DNA of 64,000 bases, from positions 62,001-126,000 of the forward strand of contig CAYPOD010000001.1 in NCBI GenBank assembly GCA_964412375.1. Reading direction: 5' to 3'. The translations under genes were made by a program, and so were the position numbers. Position 1 is the stretch's first letter; every line of letters starts with the position of its first letter. Positions 16,374 through 24,723 of the stretch are shown in pieces. The notes beneath the pieces were generated by a model, which did no database searches, had not been told where the DNA came from, and was given only the letters and a program-made list of their open reading frames with translations. This DNA is from CADEDV01 sp964412375. Lineage in GTDB: Bacteria > Bacteroidota > Bacteroidia > Chitinophagales > Chitinophagaceae.

Positions 16374-16916
16374 TCATACTGCAACAACGGATGCTTTTGC
16401 AGCTTTATCAAATTGCCTGGCAGCATTTAAGATTTCAACCAGGTTTTCCTTACGCACATGATCATACTCTGTGAGCATATTTTTCTTTTCGGTGGGATCC
16501 TTGGTCAGTTTTGCTCCAATGGTCAGCATGAACCTGTCTTTCCAGGAGAGAGATTTCTTAATCAGTCTTCCGGGCAGAAAGAACAATTCACATTGAGGTA
16601 AAATTTCTGCCGGTATTCCTGCAAGAATATAAGCCTGAAGTTTTTCCTTTTCAGATGGCGGTGTCCCTGTCACCAGGAAAAAGAAAATCTTTTTGCTTTT
16701 CAGCATATCAATACTTTTCTGTAACCACTTTCTTACTTCCAGCTTCCCAATATATACACTCGTTCCGATGATGAGAAAATCAGCGTCCTGCAATTCTTTC
16801 CTGTTCTCAGCTCCAGCCTGCATAACCGGAACCAATAATTCTTCAGACAGCCAAGACGCATATTGACGGGTAGCGCCGTACCTGCCTTTGTAAATGATCA
16901 TAGATTTCATTTTCAA
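16374..16916 (-). CDS. Flavodoxin-domain protein
   Basis: The 180-residue protein has a flavodoxin-like fold: an FMN phosphate-loop-like start (IIYKGRYGATRQYA, about residues 7-20), DFLIIGTSVYIGKL (about 46-60) and FFLVTGTPP (about 79-87). This arrangement resembles HemG-type protoporphyrinogen oxidases and other single-domain flavodoxins, with a basic C-terminal part. Its substrate is unknown; placed next to NO-repair genes it may be an electron donor, which is inference. A TTGA-N7-TCAA palindrome lies just upstream of the start (16921-16935) but its spacer is one base too long for an FNR site. Confidence 0.8.
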   Translation of the reverse strand: MKMKSMIIYKGRYGATRQYASWLSEELLVPVMQAGAENRKELQDADFLIIGTSVYIGKLEVRKWLQKSIDMLKSKKIFFFLVTGTPPSEKEKLQAYILAGIPAEILPQCELFFLPGRLIKKSLSWKDRFMLTIGAKLTKDPTEKKNMLTEYDHVRKENLVEILNAARQFDKAAKASVVAV

Positions 16917-17011
16917 ATAATTGATGTTTTGTCAATAAATAAAAGTAAACCGCTGCCAGCCGGGCAAACATGAAGTTTATCATACTTAATAATGATTCTG
17001 GCGGGATGCCC

Positions 17012-17764
17012 TTATCCCTGGCGAAGTAGTTCTTTTTCGATGCGGATCAGTTCAGGAAACAGCACCTCGTTTTCAAGATACATATGGTGTACGAGGTCAT
17101 TATCCAGTTCCCTGAGTTTTGAAAGAACAACACGGTGACTGATACAGGCCCGGTCGGGTGGCTGGTAATTAGCGGTCAGTTCCCTCCACTTAAAAATGAT
17201 ACCTGAAAACATGTGGTGTTCCTGGTCCATGATATGTGTTACCGGTTTGCGAAGGGTTCTTACCAGCAGGCTGCCATAGGAGTCCTTGTTTTTCCAGGCA
17301 CGGATCACTTGTTTGATATAGGGAAAGATTACTTCTTCCTCTTCCCGCATATGCGGCACCAGCTCCCTTTGTAACTGAGAAAATCCTTTTTGAATTTCTT
17401 CGAACGAGGGATATTTATTTCTGTGTTCATTCACAAAATGCTCCAGCATTGGTTCAAATGCGGGTAATGTATTGTACAGGTAGTGATGGTGTACATTAAC
17501 GATATAGTCTGCGAGGAATTCCGCTGTCCATTTTTCGAACGGCAGCATGGCAGGTAACCGGAGATTGCGGCATGCATCCTGCAATTCCCGGATCAGTTGG
17601 TCTGTGTCAACCCCTTTGATCATGCAGGCGGTTTCCAGCGGCCAGCGGCCACCGCAGCAATACTCAATCCCATGCCTGCGAAAAACATCGGCAGTACGGT
17701 AATCCCGGTTTACAATTTCTGATACGGGTGTTTGCGGACTTATTTCAAGCGTTGGCAAAAACAT
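17012..17764 (-). CDS. RIC-type iron-sulfur cluster repair di-iron protein (ScdA/YtfE family), copy 1
   Basis: A cytosolic di-iron protein that repairs Fe-S clusters after NO or oxidative damage. The N-terminal ScdA_N domain has the HGIEYCCGG motif (Cys36-Cys37) and the hemerythrin-like domain has the expected His/Glu ligands: VNVHHHYL, NEHRNKYP, VPHMREEEEVIFP, MDQEHHMF and VHHMYLENEVLFPEL. The start at 17764 (MFLPTLEISPQTP) is preferred to 17800 because it begins at the conserved domain and because a promoter with an FNR-type site at 17828 would place the transcript start near 17793. It is downstream of the NsrR-like repressor on the same strand, a common arrangement for NO defence. Confidence 0.9.
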   Translation of the reverse strand: MFLPTLEISPQTPVSEIVNRDYRTADVFRRHGIEYCCGGRWPLETACMIKGVDTDQLIRELQDACRNLRLPAMLPFEKWTAEFLADYIVNVHHHYLYNTLPAFEPMLEHFVNEHRNKYPSFEEIQKGFSQLQRELVPHMREEEEVIFPYIKQVIRAWKNKDSYGSLLVRTLRKPVTHIMDQEHHMFSGIIFKWRELTANYQPPDRACISHRVVLSKLRELDNDLVHHMYLENEVLFPELIRIEKELLRQG

Positions 17765-17797
17765 AAACTCAATTCCTGATCTGTTAATAACTGAAAA

Positions 17798-17805
17798 CAA
17801 ATAAA
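17798..17805 (-). promoter_or_regulatory. -7-like box of the RIC gene
   Basis: The minus strand reads TTTATTTG, one mismatch from TAnnTTTG. It is 29.5 bases from the centre of the palindrome at 17828-17841, exactly the spacing seen for the nsrR-like gene. Confidence 0.45.
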
Positions 17806-17827
17806 TAAGAATAACGGCGGGAATAAA

Positions 17828-17841
17828 ATGATTTACGTCAA
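17828..17841. promoter_or_regulatory. FNR/CRP-type palindrome (site 2)
   Basis: ATGAT-TTAC-GTCAA matches the TTGA-N6-TCAA core at seven of eight positions. It lies between the nsrR-like and RIC genes, at the position of a class II activator site (about -41.5) for RIC. Confidence 0.5.
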
Positions 17842-17845
17842 CCTT

Positions 17846-18286
17846 TCATATTGCGGCAATACTGTTAATAAATTCAGGCTGATCTTTTCTAAGCAAGTCT
17901 CCCAAAGTCGTAGAAGTTAATAGCGTCAGCCACTGTTTGCGGAGCAGTTCCACCTGGCTATGCATCGGGCAGGGATTCTTTGCATTACATTTTCGCAGCC
18001 GGAGAATACATGATTCATAACCACAATTATCACCTGAAATTTCTGCAATCTGTACGAGCTTTGTTTTCAGTGTGTTCTCATTAACACTAAAGCCCCCATG
18101 TGGGCCCCGCACAGAATCGAGAATTCCTTTCCTCACAACTTGCTTCATCACTTTTGCGAGAAAATGACGGGGCACCATAAGCTGATTGGCTATTTCATGA
18201 AGCTGCACTTTGTCTTTGTTATCATTCACCATAGCGACATACAAAATTCCCCGCAACGCATAACCAAACGATTTAGATAATATCAT
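17846..18286 (-). CDS. nsrR: Rrf2-family regulator, NsrR-like
   Basis: A 146-residue Rrf2 repressor with an N-terminal winged helix (about 1-60; VQLHEIANQLMVPRHFLAKVMKQ and SVRGPHGGF) and the cluster-binding Cys set Cys88, Cys93, Cys100 and Cys106 (CGYESCILRLRKCNAKNPC). Rrf2 proteins bind an Fe-S cluster; NsrR members lose it on contact with NO and release NO-defence genes. Its neighbours (RIC on the same strand, the nos operon divergent) support the NsrR reading over IscR. A minus-strand TAGGTTTG box (18304-18311) precedes it and an FNR-type site sits at about -41.5. Confidence 0.85.
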   Translation of the reverse strand: MILSKSFGYALRGILYVAMVNDNKDKVQLHEIANQLMVPRHFLAKVMKQVVRKGILDSVRGPHGGFSVNENTLKTKLVQIAEISGDNCGYESCILRLRKCNAKNPCPMHSQVELLRKQWLTLLTSTTLGDLLRKDQPEFINSIAAI

Positions 18287-18303
18287 ATCTTTATTAAGAG
18301 CTT

Positions 18304-18311
18304 CAAACCTA
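18304..18311 (-). promoter_or_regulatory. -7 box of the nsrR-like gene
   Basis: The minus strand reads TAGGTTTG (exact TAnnTTTG), 17 bases before the start codon and 29.5 bases from the centre of the palindrome at 18334. Confidence 0.6.
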
Positions 18312-18333
18312 CAGACAGGCTTTAGTTCAATAA

Positions 18334-18347
18334 CTGATTAATATCAA
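18334..18347. promoter_or_regulatory. FNR/CRP-type palindrome (site 3), divergent nsrR/nos control
   Basis: CTGAT-TAAT-ATCAA matches TTGAT-N4-ATCAA at nine of ten positions. It lies in the 165-base gap between the nsrR-like gene and the nos operon, at about -41.5 of the minus-strand promoter and about -64 of the plus-strand promoter, so one bound dimer could serve both directions. Confidence 0.65.
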
Positions 18348-18391
18348 TACAGGGAATGATGGTTGTCACAAACAGCCAGGGTATGTGCCAA

Positions 18392-18399
18392 TATTTTTG
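18392..18399 (+). promoter_or_regulatory. -7 box of the nos operon
   Basis: TATTTTTG is an exact TAnnTTTG match, 51.5 bases from the centre of the palindrome at 18334 and 52 bases before the cytochrome c start. No -33 element is evident, which fits an activator-dependent promoter. Confidence 0.55.
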
Positions 18400-18451
18400 A
18401 GCCCATTAAAGACACGTATATCTTTTTTATTTCTTCACTAAAACCTCCAAC

Positions 18452-18922
18452 ATGAAACGCAACACAACTATTGCTGCCTTGCTGCTTTTCACTGCTTTCT
18501 TGCTTTTCGCCTGTAAAGAAGGTGTCAAAAAAGACAAGGAACCGGTGGATCTAGCTGAACTTACTAAGGATAAGCCAGAAGTGCATGGTGACCTGCTGAC
18601 AGAAGCAGATGTTACCATCAGCAGCCCGCTGGACCAGACCATGGTAACAGCCGGAAAAGCTATCTATGAATTGAAATGCCAGAGCTGTCACCGGCTGACC
18701 GAAGAAAGGCTGGTGGGACCGGGCTGGAAGGATGTTACCAAAAGAAGGCAACCGGTCTGGATCATGAATATGATCACCAACGTGGAAATTATGCTGGAAA
18801 CAGATGAGGAAGCCCAAAGGCAGTTGGAACAGTGTCTTGTCAGAATGCCCAACCAGAATATCACTAAAGATGAAGCAAGAAAAGTGCTTGAATTTATGCG
18901 GAACAATGACGGAGAAAAATAG
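18452..18922 (+). CDS. Lipoprotein cytochrome c, first gene of the nos operon
   Basis: A 156-residue monoheme cytochrome c with a lipoprotein signal peptide (LLFAC, lipidated Cys21) and one heme site CQSCH (Cys76, Cys79, His80). A later Met in RMPNQN is the likely sixth ligand. It is a membrane-tethered periplasmic electron carrier and, from its place directly before nosZ, the probable donor to N2O reductase. Small c-type cytochromes are commonly encoded beside Sec-type nosZ genes. Confidence 0.92.
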   Translation: MKRNTTIAALLLFTAFLLFACKEGVKKDKEPVDLAELTKDKPEVHGDLLTEADVTISSPLDQTMVTAGKAIYELKCQSCHRLTEERLVGPGWKDVTKRRQPVWIMNMITNVEIMLETDEEAQRQLEQCLVRMPNQNITKDEARKVLEFMRNNDGEK

Positions 18923-18984
18923 CTCTATATAACACGAAAATCAACAGCCAATAATTAATTATTTAACTGAAAAAAAACTAAACA

Positions 18985-20976
18985 ATGAAACTCTCAATTG
19001 CCAGATCATTGTTTGCAATTTCCCTTGTGACGGCTGGATTAGTGTGGATGCAGGGCTGCAAACCAAAAGGTGCACAATCTGCCGTTGGCGGAGATGCTGC
19101 CTCAAAAGCTTATGTAGCGCCGGGTAAGTATGATGAATTCTACAATTTTGTTTCCGGCGGCTTCAGCGGCCAGATGTCCGTTTATGGTATTCCATCGGGT
19201 CGCCTGTTCAGGGTTATACCGGTTTTCTCTGTTGACCCAGAAAAAGGATGGGGATACAGTGAAGAAACAAAACCCATGCTGAACACTTCCCATGGTTTTG
19301 TGCCCTGGGATGACCTTCACCATATTGCCTTATCCACAACAGCCAGCGAACATGATGGCCGCTGGGCGTTTGGGAATGCTAATAACACACCCCGCATTGC
19401 CCGGGTCGACCTAAGGACTTTTAAGACAGCCGAGATCATTGAAATTCCCAACAGTGCAGGCAATCACTCCTCTCCCTTTATTACAGAAAATACCGAATAT
19501 GTTGTCGCCGGCACCCGTTTTAGTGTTCCAATCGGTGACAAACAGGATGTTCCTATCAGTTCATACAAAGAAAATTTTAAAGGCACTGTCAGTTTTCTTT
19601 CCGTAGATAAAACTTCGGGAGAAATGAATATTGCCTTCCAGATTTTGACACCGGGTATCAACTTTGACCTGGCCCGTGCCGGTAAAGGAAAATCAGCCGG
19701 TTGGTTCTTCTTTAGCTGCTACAACTCTGAAAAAGCTAACACACTGCTGGAAGTAAATGCTTCTCAAAAGGACAAAGATTTTATCATGGCCGTAAACTGG
19801 AAAAAGGCCGAAGAATATGCCAAAGCCGGCAAAGGAGTGAAAAAATCAGTGAAATATGCCCATAACAAATTTGATGAGCATACACATACAGCCACTTCAA
19901 CCATTAAAACAGAAGTGCTGGTACTGGATCCTGCCGATTGTCCCGATATGGTTTATTTTATGCCTTGCCCCAAATCTCCGCATGGATGCGATACCGATCC
20001 TACCGGTGAATACATTGTAGGCAGCGGTAAACTGGCTGCAACTATCCCGGTGTTCTCGTTTGCTAAAATTGAAAAAGCCATTGCTGACAAAGCTTTTGAT
20101 GGAGAATACGATGGTATTCCCGTTCTGAAGTATGAAGCTGTGCTGCACGGTGAAGTGCAAAAACCCGGTCTTGGCCCTTTGCACACTGAATTTGATGCTA
20201 ACGGATTTGCCTATACATCTTTCTTTGTCTCATCTGAAATTGTAAAATGGAATGTAAAAGATCTGCAGGTGGTGGACCGTGTTCCCACCTATTATTCCAT
20301 CGGCCACCTGAGTGTGCCGGGAGGTCCAACTAAAAAACCCCATGGCAAATATGTGATCGCCTACAACAAGATCACAAAAGACCGTTACCTGCCAACAGGT
20401 CCTGAACTGACACAAAGTGCCCAGATCTATGATATCAGCGGGGATAAAATGAAACTCATTCTTGATTTCCCCACAATTGGTGAACCGCACTATGCAGAAG
20501 CGATCCCGGCTGAAATGGTAATGAAAAACAGTTTGAAGATATATAAGCTGGAAGAGAACAAGCATCCCTATGCAGCCCTTGGTGAGAAAAACGCCAAAGT
20601 AGAACGCAAAGGAAATGAAGTGCATGTTTACATGACATCCATCCGCTCACACTTTACACCAGATAATATTGAAGGGGTAAAAATTGGCGATGTTGTTTAT
20701 TTCCATGTCACCAACCTGGAACAGGATTGGGATGTGCCACACGGTTTTGCTGTCAAAGGCGCCAACAATGCCGAGTTACTTATTATGCCGGGTGAAACTC
20801 AAACGCTGAAATGGGTGCCTGATCGTGTAGGTGTGTTCCCCATGTATTGCACCGACTTTTGTTCTGCATTGCACCAGGAAATGCAGGGCTATATCCGGGT
20901 GAGTCCGGCAGGTTCAAATGTTGCGCTGAAATACAGTACCGGCGAAACAGAACCTGCACCTACAGCAGGTAATTAA
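18985..20976 (+). CDS. nosZ: Nitrous oxide reductase, Sec-dependent (clade II-type)
   Basis: NosZ reduces N2O to N2 in the periplasm with the CuZ and CuA centres. The 663-residue protein lacks a twin-arginine motif and carries a Sec/lipoprotein-like signal (VWMQGC), the mark of clade II enzymes. CuZ-type His motifs are visible: DLHHIALS (His112, His113), EHTHTAT, SPHGCDTDPTG, GPLHTEFD, IGHLSVPGG and GEPHYAEA. The C-terminal cupredoxin has the CuA ligands His586 (PHGFAVKG) and Cys622, Cys626, His630, Met633 (MYCTDFCSALHQEM). All needed residues appear intact. No nitrite or NO reductase is found in the window, so the product acts on N2O, perhaps made by others. Confidence 0.97.
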   Translation: MKLSIARSLFAISLVTAGLVWMQGCKPKGAQSAVGGDAASKAYVAPGKYDEFYNFVSGGFSGQMSVYGIPSGRLFRVIPVFSVDPEKGWGYSEETKPMLNTSHGFVPWDDLHHIALSTTASEHDGRWAFGNANNTPRIARVDLRTFKTAEIIEIPNSAGNHSSPFITENTEYVVAGTRFSVPIGDKQDVPISSYKENFKGTVSFLSVDKTSGEMNIAFQILTPGINFDLARAGKGKSAGWFFFSCYNSEKANTLLEVNASQKDKDFIMAVNWKKAEEYAKAGKGVKKSVKYAHNKFDEHTHTATSTIKTEVLVLDPADCPDMVYFMPCPKSPHGCDTDPTGEYIVGSGKLAATIPVFSFAKIEKAIADKAFDGEYDGIPVLKYEAVLHGEVQKPGLGPLHTEFDANGFAYTSFFVSSEIVKWNVKDLQVVDRVPTYYSIGHLSVPGGPTKKPHGKYVIAYNKITKDRYLPTGPELTQSAQIYDISGDKMKLILDFPTIGEPHYAEAIPAEMVMKNSLKIYKLEENKHPYAALGEKNAKVERKGNEVHVYMTSIRSHFTPDNIEGVKIGDVVYFHVTNLEQDWDVPHGFAVKGANNAELLIMPGETQTLKWVPDRVGVFPMYCTDFCSALHQEMQGYIRVSPAGSNVALKYSTGETEPAPTAGN

Positions 20977-20984
20977 TACCATAC

Positions 20985-21013
20985 AGAGCAACCCTCCTTT
21001 ACAGGGTTGCTCT
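20985..21013 (+). terminator. Hairpin between nosZ and the fasciclin gene
   Basis: AGAGCAACCCT and AGGGTTGCTCT form a perfect 11-bp stem around CCTTTAC, eight bases after the nosZ stop. The following bases are only TTC, so it is a poor terminator and may instead protect the nosZ 3' end or cause partial termination, keeping nosZ transcript levels above those of the downstream accessory genes. Confidence 0.65.
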
Positions 21014-21047
21014 TTCAAACCGAATACTCATTCATAAATTTTAAGTT

Positions 21048-21611
21048 ATGAAAAAGATTCTTATTCTCCCTGCTTTTGCGCTGGCTCTTATTTGCAGTCA
21101 ATGCAACAACGAAAAAACCAATGAAAACACTTCTGGTAGCAGCGATGTGGCAGCTACAGGTGGACAGGAGGCTGTGCAGGATGATGAATCAGCAAAAGAT
21201 ATTGTAAAAGTTGCAGTAGGTTCACCGGATCATACAACACTCGTAGCCGCCCTGAAACAGGCAGAGTTGGTTACTTCGCTTTCCAATGCCGGTCCGTTCA
21301 CAGTTTTTGCCCCCACCAATGCTGCCTTTGACAAACTGCCTGCAGGAACAGTTGACGGGCTAATGAAAAATGATAAAAAAGCTGATTTGCAAAACATCCT
21401 GCAATATCATGTAGCGGTTGCCGTATATAAAACGGAAAATCTGAGAGACGGCCAGGTGATAGGGCAAGCAAACGGAGATAATATTACTATCAATGTGAAA
21501 GACGGAAAAGTGATGGTGAACGGTTCAGCCAATGTAGTTGCATCCGTGCCTGCCAGCAATGGTATTATCCATGTGATTGATGCAGTGTTGTTGCCACCGG
21601 CCAGGCAATAG
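21048..21611 (+). CDS. Fasciclin-domain lipoprotein
   Basis: A 187-residue envelope protein with a signal peptide and a Cys (SQCNN) that may be lipidated, a Gly/Ser/Glu-rich linker (to about residue 50) and one FAS1 domain (about 52-185). Fasciclin hallmarks are present: LVAALKQAELVTSLSNAGPFTVFAPTNAAFDKLP, ILQYHV and GIIHVIDAVLLP. FAS1 domains mediate adhesion or protein contacts. Its location inside the nos operon suggests a role beside NosZ maturation or anchoring, which is only inference. Confidence 0.9.
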   Translation: MKKILILPAFALALICSQCNNEKTNENTSGSSDVAATGGQEAVQDDESAKDIVKVAVGSPDHTTLVAALKQAELVTSLSNAGPFTVFAPTNAAFDKLPAGTVDGLMKNDKKADLQNILQYHVAVAVYKTENLRDGQVIGQANGDNITINVKDGKVMVNGSANVVASVPASNGIIHVIDAVLLPPARQ

Positions 21612-21689
21612 TCAGGCGTTGCGTTTTCTTTATAGTTCACTTTAATCAGCTTCCGGGGCTTGTTCCCGGAAGCTCTTAAACCAACGATC

Positions 21690-22286
21690 ATGAACAATAA
21701 GTTAAGTGTTACATCCCGTATCCTTGTAGCTTTTGCATCCGGGGCGTTGATCGCTGTTTTCTTTTTACCTGCATGGCGTATTGATCTCTTTGCCCCGCAA
21801 TATCCCGAAGGATTGACCATGTATATCTGGGTCAATAACATAACCGGTGATGTGGATGTGATCAATGGATTGAATCACTATATCGGTATGAGGCATATCA
21901 CCGTTGACATGTTTCCGGAATTCAAATTTCTGCCGTATGTAGTGGCTTTCTTTATGCTGCTGGGGATGTTGGTGGCCATCACCGGAAATCGAAGGTTCCT
22001 GCTTTATTATATAATTCTAACTGTTATTGGCGGTGCACTGGCCATGTATGATTTTTATCAATGGGGTTATGAGTACGGGCATAACCTGGATCCAAAAGCA
22101 GCCATACAGGTACCGGGACTTTCCTATCAGCCCCCTTTGTTTGGTCATAAACGCTTGTTGAATTTTGATGCCTATTCCTTTCCGGATGTGGCTGGCTGGA
22201 TCGTGGTAGGAGCTTCACTGCTTGCTTTTGGTGTCTGGTTTTATGAATGGTTTAAACAAAGAAAACTCAAAAAACAGCTGTCATGA
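21690..22286 (+). CDS. Polytopic membrane protein of the nos cluster
   Basis: The ATG at 21690 gives a 198-residue protein with about four transmembrane helices: ILVAFASGALIAVFFLPAW near the N terminus, FLPYVVAFFMLLGMLVAI, LLYYIILTVIGGALAMY, and VAGWIVVGASLLAFGVWFY before a basic tail. A periplasmic loop after the first helix is rich in aromatic residues. It overlaps nosL by four bases (ATGA). Clade II nos clusters often include an unassigned membrane protein (called NosB in some species); position supports that, sequence does not prove it. Confidence 0.75.
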   Translation: MNNKLSVTSRILVAFASGALIAVFFLPAWRIDLFAPQYPEGLTMYIWVNNITGDVDVINGLNHYIGMRHITVDMFPEFKFLPYVVAFFMLLGMLVAITGNRRFLLYYIILTVIGGALAMYDFYQWGYEYGHNLDPKAAIQVPGLSYQPPLFGHKRLLNFDAYSFPDVAGWIVVGASLLAFGVWFYEWFKQRKLKKQLS

Positions 22287-22714
22287 AAAACCTGGTAACA
22301 TTCCTGGCAATCGTCATTTTGCTCTCATCTTGTTCAGTCCAGCCTGAGCCATTTAAGTATGGAAGCGATGAATGTCATGTGTGCAAAATGACAATCATGG
22401 ATCCAAAATTCGGGTGCGAGGTAATCACTCACAAAGGAAAGGTTTACAAATTTGACGATGTGATCTGTTTGGCAAGATTCAATGAAGAAGGAAAAATGCC
22501 GGAAAAAGATATCAAGCAACTGGTAGTGATCAATTTTGAAAAAGAGAATGATTTTCTTGATATGAACAAAGCTCATTTTGTATTAGCCAAAGAGATCAGG
22601 AGCCCGATGAACAGTCATGCGGCTGCCTTTGCAACAAAAGAAGCTGCCGAAAAATTCAATATAGGCAAAAGCGGAGTATTGCTTAGCTGGGGTGAATTGC
22701 TGAAAAAACTGTGA
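22283..22714 (+). CDS. nosL: NosL copper chaperone lipoprotein
   Basis: NosL is a membrane-anchored periplasmic Cu(I) carrier needed to load the CuZ site of NosZ. The 143-residue protein has a lipobox (LSSC, Cys17) and the copper motif CHVCKM (Cys31, Cys34, Met36), followed by the NosL core (GKVYKFDDVICLARF and AHFVLAKEIRSPMNSHAAAFATKEAA). It overlaps the upstream membrane-protein gene and nosD starts five bases after its stop. Confidence 0.95.
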   Translation: MKNLVTFLAIVILLSSCSVQPEPFKYGSDECHVCKMTIMDPKFGCEVITHKGKVYKFDDVICLARFNEEGKMPEKDIKQLVVINFEKENDFLDMNKAHFVLAKEIRSPMNSHAAAFATKEAAEKFNIGKSGVLLSWGELLKKL

Positions 22715-22718
22715 TAGT

Positions 22719-23951
22719 TTGAAATCTTATTTTGTCATACTGTTTTTATTTTTGGACTGTGTTTGTTTTGGGAAAACCATTCCCGTTGGCCCCGGCCAGC
22801 CAATCACCAGTCTTAAAAAAGCCATTGAAGCCGCCAAAGATGGCGATAGCATTATCCTGCTGAAAGCGGTTTATAAAGAAGGCAGCATAACCCTCACCAA
22901 ATCGCTGACCATTCTTGGAAAAGACTACCCGGTGCTGGATGGTGAAAATAAATACGAAATTTTACTTGTCAGCGGTAAAAACATAGTCATAAAAGGAATT
23001 GAATTCCGAAACTCCGGCTACTCTGCGTTGAATGACTTTGCTTCCGTGAAACTGGTAGACTGCAACAACGTTACGGTCGAAAATAATATTATACATAACG
23101 CTTACTTTGCCATTCATATTTCCAATACCAGCCATGCTGCTATCCGCAACAATCAGATAAGCGGCAAACCCACATCCGAACAACTAACCGGCAATGGCAT
23201 CCATTTATGGAAATCTAAACATGCATTGATTGAGAACAATCATGTACAGGGTCACCGGGATGGCATATACTTTGAATTTGTCACCGAATCTCATATCCGG
23301 AATAACATAAGTAAAAATAATATCCGCTACGGACTACACTTCATGTTCTCAAATGATGACCGTTATGAAAACAACACTTTCCGGAATAATGGCGCAGGAG
23401 TGGCGGTAATGTATTCCAAAAAAGTATGGATGGAGAAAAACCATTTTGAGCAAAACTGGGGACCTTCTGCCTATGGCATATTGTTAAAAGACATAACCGA
23501 CAGTCATATAGAGCAAAATACATTTTTCAGAAACACGGTCGGCATTCACATGGAGGGAAGCAGCCGCATCGAAATACAGAAAAACCTTTTCAAACAAAAC
23601 GGCTGGGCCATTAAAGTGCAGGCCAGTTGTGATGACAATAATTTTATACAGAACAATTTTACCGGCAATAGTTTTGATGTAGGCACCAACGGCACCATGG
23701 TACTGAACAAATTTTCACAGAACTACTGGGATAAGTACGAGGGATATGATATCAACAAAGACGGCATAGGCGATATACCTTATCACCCGGTCAGTATGTA
23801 TTCCATGATTATCGAACAAAACCCTACGACATTGATATTATACCGGAGCTTTATGGTTTCCCTGCTCGATAAAGCAGAAAAAGCTATACCGGGATTAACA
23901 CCACAATCTCTTTTCGACAATAAACCTATGATGAAATTTATTAAGCTATGA
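22719..23951 (+). CDS. nosD: NosD, periplasmic beta-helix protein of NosZ maturation
   Basis: A 410-residue protein with a Sec signal peptide and a right-handed parallel beta helix made of repeated Asn-rich coils (IENNHVQGHRDGIYFEF, IRNNISKNN, YENNTFRNNGAG, IEQNTFFRNTVG), the NosD/pectate-lyase-like repeat pattern. NosD works with the NosFY transporter during CuZ assembly. The start is TTG at 22719, five bases after nosL. It overlaps nosF by four bases (ATGA), so the genes are translationally coupled. Confidence 0.94.
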   Translation: MKSYFVILFLFLDCVCFGKTIPVGPGQPITSLKKAIEAAKDGDSIILLKAVYKEGSITLTKSLTILGKDYPVLDGENKYEILLVSGKNIVIKGIEFRNSGYSALNDFASVKLVDCNNVTVENNIIHNAYFAIHISNTSHAAIRNNQISGKPTSEQLTGNGIHLWKSKHALIENNHVQGHRDGIYFEFVTESHIRNNISKNNIRYGLHFMFSNDDRYENNTFRNNGAGVAVMYSKKVWMEKNHFEQNWGPSAYGILLKDITDSHIEQNTFFRNTVGIHMEGSSRIEIQKNLFKQNGWAIKVQASCDDNNFIQNNFTGNSFDVGTNGTMVLNKFSQNYWDKYEGYDINKDGIGDIPYHPVSMYSMIIEQNPTTLILYRSFMVSLLDKAEKAIPGLTPQSLFDNKPMMKFIKL

Positions 23952-24718
23952 TCCGCATCGAACAGGTCAGTAAACGATTCAGAAAACTGCAGGCGTTAAA
24001 TGAAATAACGGTTGAGATGAATAAAGGACAGGTTATTTCATTGATTGGGCCAAACGCCTCGGGCAAAACAACTCTGATTAAATGTATCCTCGGAATGGTG
24101 AGGCCGGACACAGGAAGAATCATTGTGAACGAAAAACTTATTACTGATGACCCGGCCTACCGGAGTGATATAGGCTATATGCCCCAGATCGGCCGTTACC
24201 CGGATAACATGAAAGTGGGCCAGCTTTTTGAAATGATGAAAAAGTTCAGAAATGTAGCAGATGCTGACACTGATACTGAACTGCTGCAAAAATTCAATAT
24301 CCCCCTGATCTTCGAAAAACCTATGCGAACACTCAGTGGCGGAACCCGTCAAAAGGTAAGTGCAGCACTGGCTTTTTTATTCAATCCTTCTATTCTTATT
24401 CTCGATGAACCCACAGCCGGTCTCGATCCGTTATCATCAGAGATACTTAAAGAAAAGATCATTGCTGAAAAGAAAAAAAATAAACTCATCCTGATCACTT
24501 CGCATGTGCTGAGTGACCTGGAAGAACTGACCACCCATATCATGTACCTGCAGGAAGGGAAACTACAGTTCATCAAAGACCTCGAAACACTGCAGGAAGA
24601 AACCAGTGAGATAAAGCTGAGCAAAGCCATTGCCAAAGTGATGAAAGGATACGAGCCCGACAGCCAATGGGTAGATAAAATTTTTTCGATAAGTAAAATA
24701 CAGGAACGTTCAAAATAA
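23948..24718 (+). CDS. nosF: NosF, ABC transporter ATPase of NosZ maturation
   Basis: A 256-residue ABC ATPase: Walker A GPNASGKTT (about 34-42), signature LSGGTRQK (about 130), Walker B ILILDEPTAGLDP (about 147-159) and the H-loop ITSHVLSDLEE. It powers the NosDFY complex that delivers sulfur and copper-site components to NosZ. It sits between nosD (4-base overlap) and nosY (5-base gap). Confidence 0.95.
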   Translation: MIRIEQVSKRFRKLQALNEITVEMNKGQVISLIGPNASGKTTLIKCILGMVRPDTGRIIVNEKLITDDPAYRSDIGYMPQIGRYPDNMKVGQLFEMMKKFRNVADADTDTELLQKFNIPLIFEKPMRTLSGGTRQKVSAALAFLFNPSILILDEPTAGLDPLSSEILKEKIIAEKKKNKLILITSHVLSDLEELTTHIMYLQEGKLQFIKDLETLQEETSEIKLSKAIAKVMKGYEPDSQWVDKIFSISKIQERSK

Positions 24719-24723
24719 GCATC

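Noticed and set aside
15789..16430. 213-codon plus-strand open frame
   Set aside because: It lies antisense to the PAS kinase gene, which has clear domain motifs in its own frame; the reverse frame shows no domain and a biased composition.
16921..16935. TTGA-N7-TCAA palindrome before the flavodoxin gene as a further FNR site
   Set aside because: The spacer is seven bases, not six, and the site touches the start codon, so it does not fit the geometry of the other four. It may be a repressor site or chance.
18930..18945. CACGAAAATCAAC before nosZ, resembling half of site 4
   Set aside because: Only one half-site matches and no -7 box follows at the expected distance.
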